Shown here one piece after another: positions 63,486-64,000 of a stretch of DNA of 64,000 nt. The notes below the pieces were generated by a model. It made no database searches, had not been told where the DNA came from, and saw only the letters and a program-made list of their open reading frames with translations. The DNA is taken from positions 1,984,001-2,048,000 of the forward strand of contig NZ_PDJQ01000001.1 in assembly GCF_002563855.1 (NCBI RefSeq). The letters are read 5' to 3'. Made by a program: the position numbers and the translations under genes. Every line of letters begins with the position of its first letter. Positions within the stretch are counted from its first letter, which is position 1. The stretch is from Tepidiforma thermophila (lineage in GTDB: Bacteria > Chloroflexota > Dehalococcoidia > Tepidiformales > Tepidiformaceae).

Positions 63486-64000
63486 CTACCGGCGGAGGCG
63501 CACGATGGGGCCTTCGGCGTACAGCTGGCCGACGGGTATGCCGAGACGCTGGTGGACACTGAGCGGAATGCCGATGTCGGCGAGGTAGAGTTCACCGACC
63601 ATCCCGCGCGCCTGGGACTCGAGGCAGCCGCGCTTTGGCAGGTCGAGCATAAGGGTGGTGACCGCACGGATGGCGGGCGTGCTGACCTCCCCGGTGGTGG
63701 CGTTGACGCCGGTCGGCACATCGAGCGCGAGGATTGGCCGCCGGGATTCGATAGCGAGGCGGGTGACTGCCGCGGCGACACCGACCGGCGGGCCTTCGAG
63801 CCCATACCCCACGAGCGCGTCGATAACAAGATCAGCGCTGGCGAGGTGCTCCTCGAGCGTCACCTCGCTGGCCTCGAGGTCAGCCGGCTGGAGGAGCCCG
63901 CTCTGGCGGAGGATGTGCATCTGGCGGCGGGCCGTGAACGAGACCTCTTCCTCGACTCCGCTGATGACCGGTTCGACGCGGCAGCCCCAGTTGGCGAGAT
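63486..64000 (-). CDS. nnrE: NAD(P)H-hydrate epimerase (YjeF N-domain), 5' end outside the window
   Basis: The C-terminal 170 or so codons of a YjeF_N-type epimerase, which repairs hydrated NAD(P)H by interconverting R and S forms. Seen: LANWGCRVEPVISG at the window edge, ADLVIDALVGYGLEGPPVG, PILALDVPTGVNATTGEV and AVTTLMLDLPKRGCLE. The gene ends at PIVRLRR with no C-terminal kinase (NnrD) domain, so it is the stand-alone epimerase. It runs off the right edge. The frame is open beyond the first internal Met (63920). Confidence 0.85.
   Translation of the reverse strand, partial: LANWGCRVEPVISGVEEEVSFTARRQMHILRQSGLLQPADLEASEVTLEEHLASADLVIDALVGYGLEGPPVGVAAAVTRLAIESRRPILALDVPTGVNATTGEVSTPAIRAVTTLMLDLPKRGCLESQARGMVGELYLADIGIPLSVHQRLGIPVGQLYAEGPIVRLRR

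Overview
The window is gene-dense bacterial chromosome with high G+C (about two thirds by eye), GTG and TTG starts alongside ATG, many 1-8 base stop/start overlaps, and no mobile elements, CRISPR arrays or rRNA genes. The gene content (RNase Y, a classical menaquinone pathway, a GuaB3-type IMPDH homologue, an LLM flavin oxidoreductase, DUF35/thiolase pair, small-type SRP RNA, a single-membrane style gene set with no LPS genes) fits a Chloroflexota-like bacterium, possibly a thermophilic Dehalococcoidia/Tepidiforma relative. That placement is inference from gene content, not a computed phylogeny.

Layout, left to right. 1-7.3 kb: NYN-domain protein; a DUF35/thiolase pair; comEC, rph, a HIT protein and a DUF1015 protein. 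7.4-9.2 kb: fumC, then tRNA-Val(CAC), tRNA-Leu(CAG) and tRNA-Arg(GCG), with two recognisable sigma70-type promoters. 9.2-15.3 kb: a cation exchanger, a PHP phosphoesterase, then G5/3D cell-wall protein - rsmA - ispE - membrane protein, and the SRP RNA gene. 15.3-19.8 kb: split acyl-CoA carboxylase (biotin carboxylase plus carrier), divergent from nadB-nadC. 19.8-31.6 kb: eleven closely packed minus-strand genes reading menF-menD-menH-menB-menC-menE-LLM oxidoreductase-dxr-rseP-small membrane protein-TIM-barrel protein, which joins menaquinone head-group synthesis to the MEP isoprenoid pathway. 31.7-37 kb: M1 aminopeptidase; a promoter-led NTF2-like protein, ilvC and a TRIC/YicG channel. 37.2-43.5 kb: rny, ymdB, a TrpH-like PHP phosphatase, fabZ, prfA, prmC and a HAD phosphatase. 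43.5-50.3 kb: an anchored secreted protein and guaB3; divergently rsmI, metG, tatD and a long-chain polyprenyl diphosphate synthase; then an FmdB zinc ribbon. 50.4-53.7 kb: dnaX-ebfC-recR-recO. 53.8-63.4 kb: complex I genes nuoA-C-D-H-J-K-(small protein)-L-M-N followed by ybeY, behind a strong candidate promoter. The right edge cuts an NAD(P)H-hydrate epimerase.

The genes connect in a few themes. Menaquinone head group (menFDHBCE), isoprenoid precursors (dxr, ispE), side-chain elongation (polyprenyl synthase) and the quinone reductase (nuo) are all here, though menA and menG are not. Translation and RNA maintenance form another group (three tRNAs, SRP RNA, rsmA, rsmI, metG, prfA/prmC, ybeY, rny, rph). 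DNA repair and replication are represented by dnaX/ebfC/recR/recO and comEC. The most unusual points are that the nuo cluster lacks every iron-sulfur subunit (B, E, F, G, I) and carries a small unrelated gene between nuoK and nuoL, an apparent tRNA-Arg with a GCG anticodon, a MetRS with altered HIGH and KMSKS signatures, and a cysteine-free DUF35/thiolase pair. No entirely new multigene defence or mobile system is visible. No stretch longer than 300 bases lacks an RNA or protein gene.
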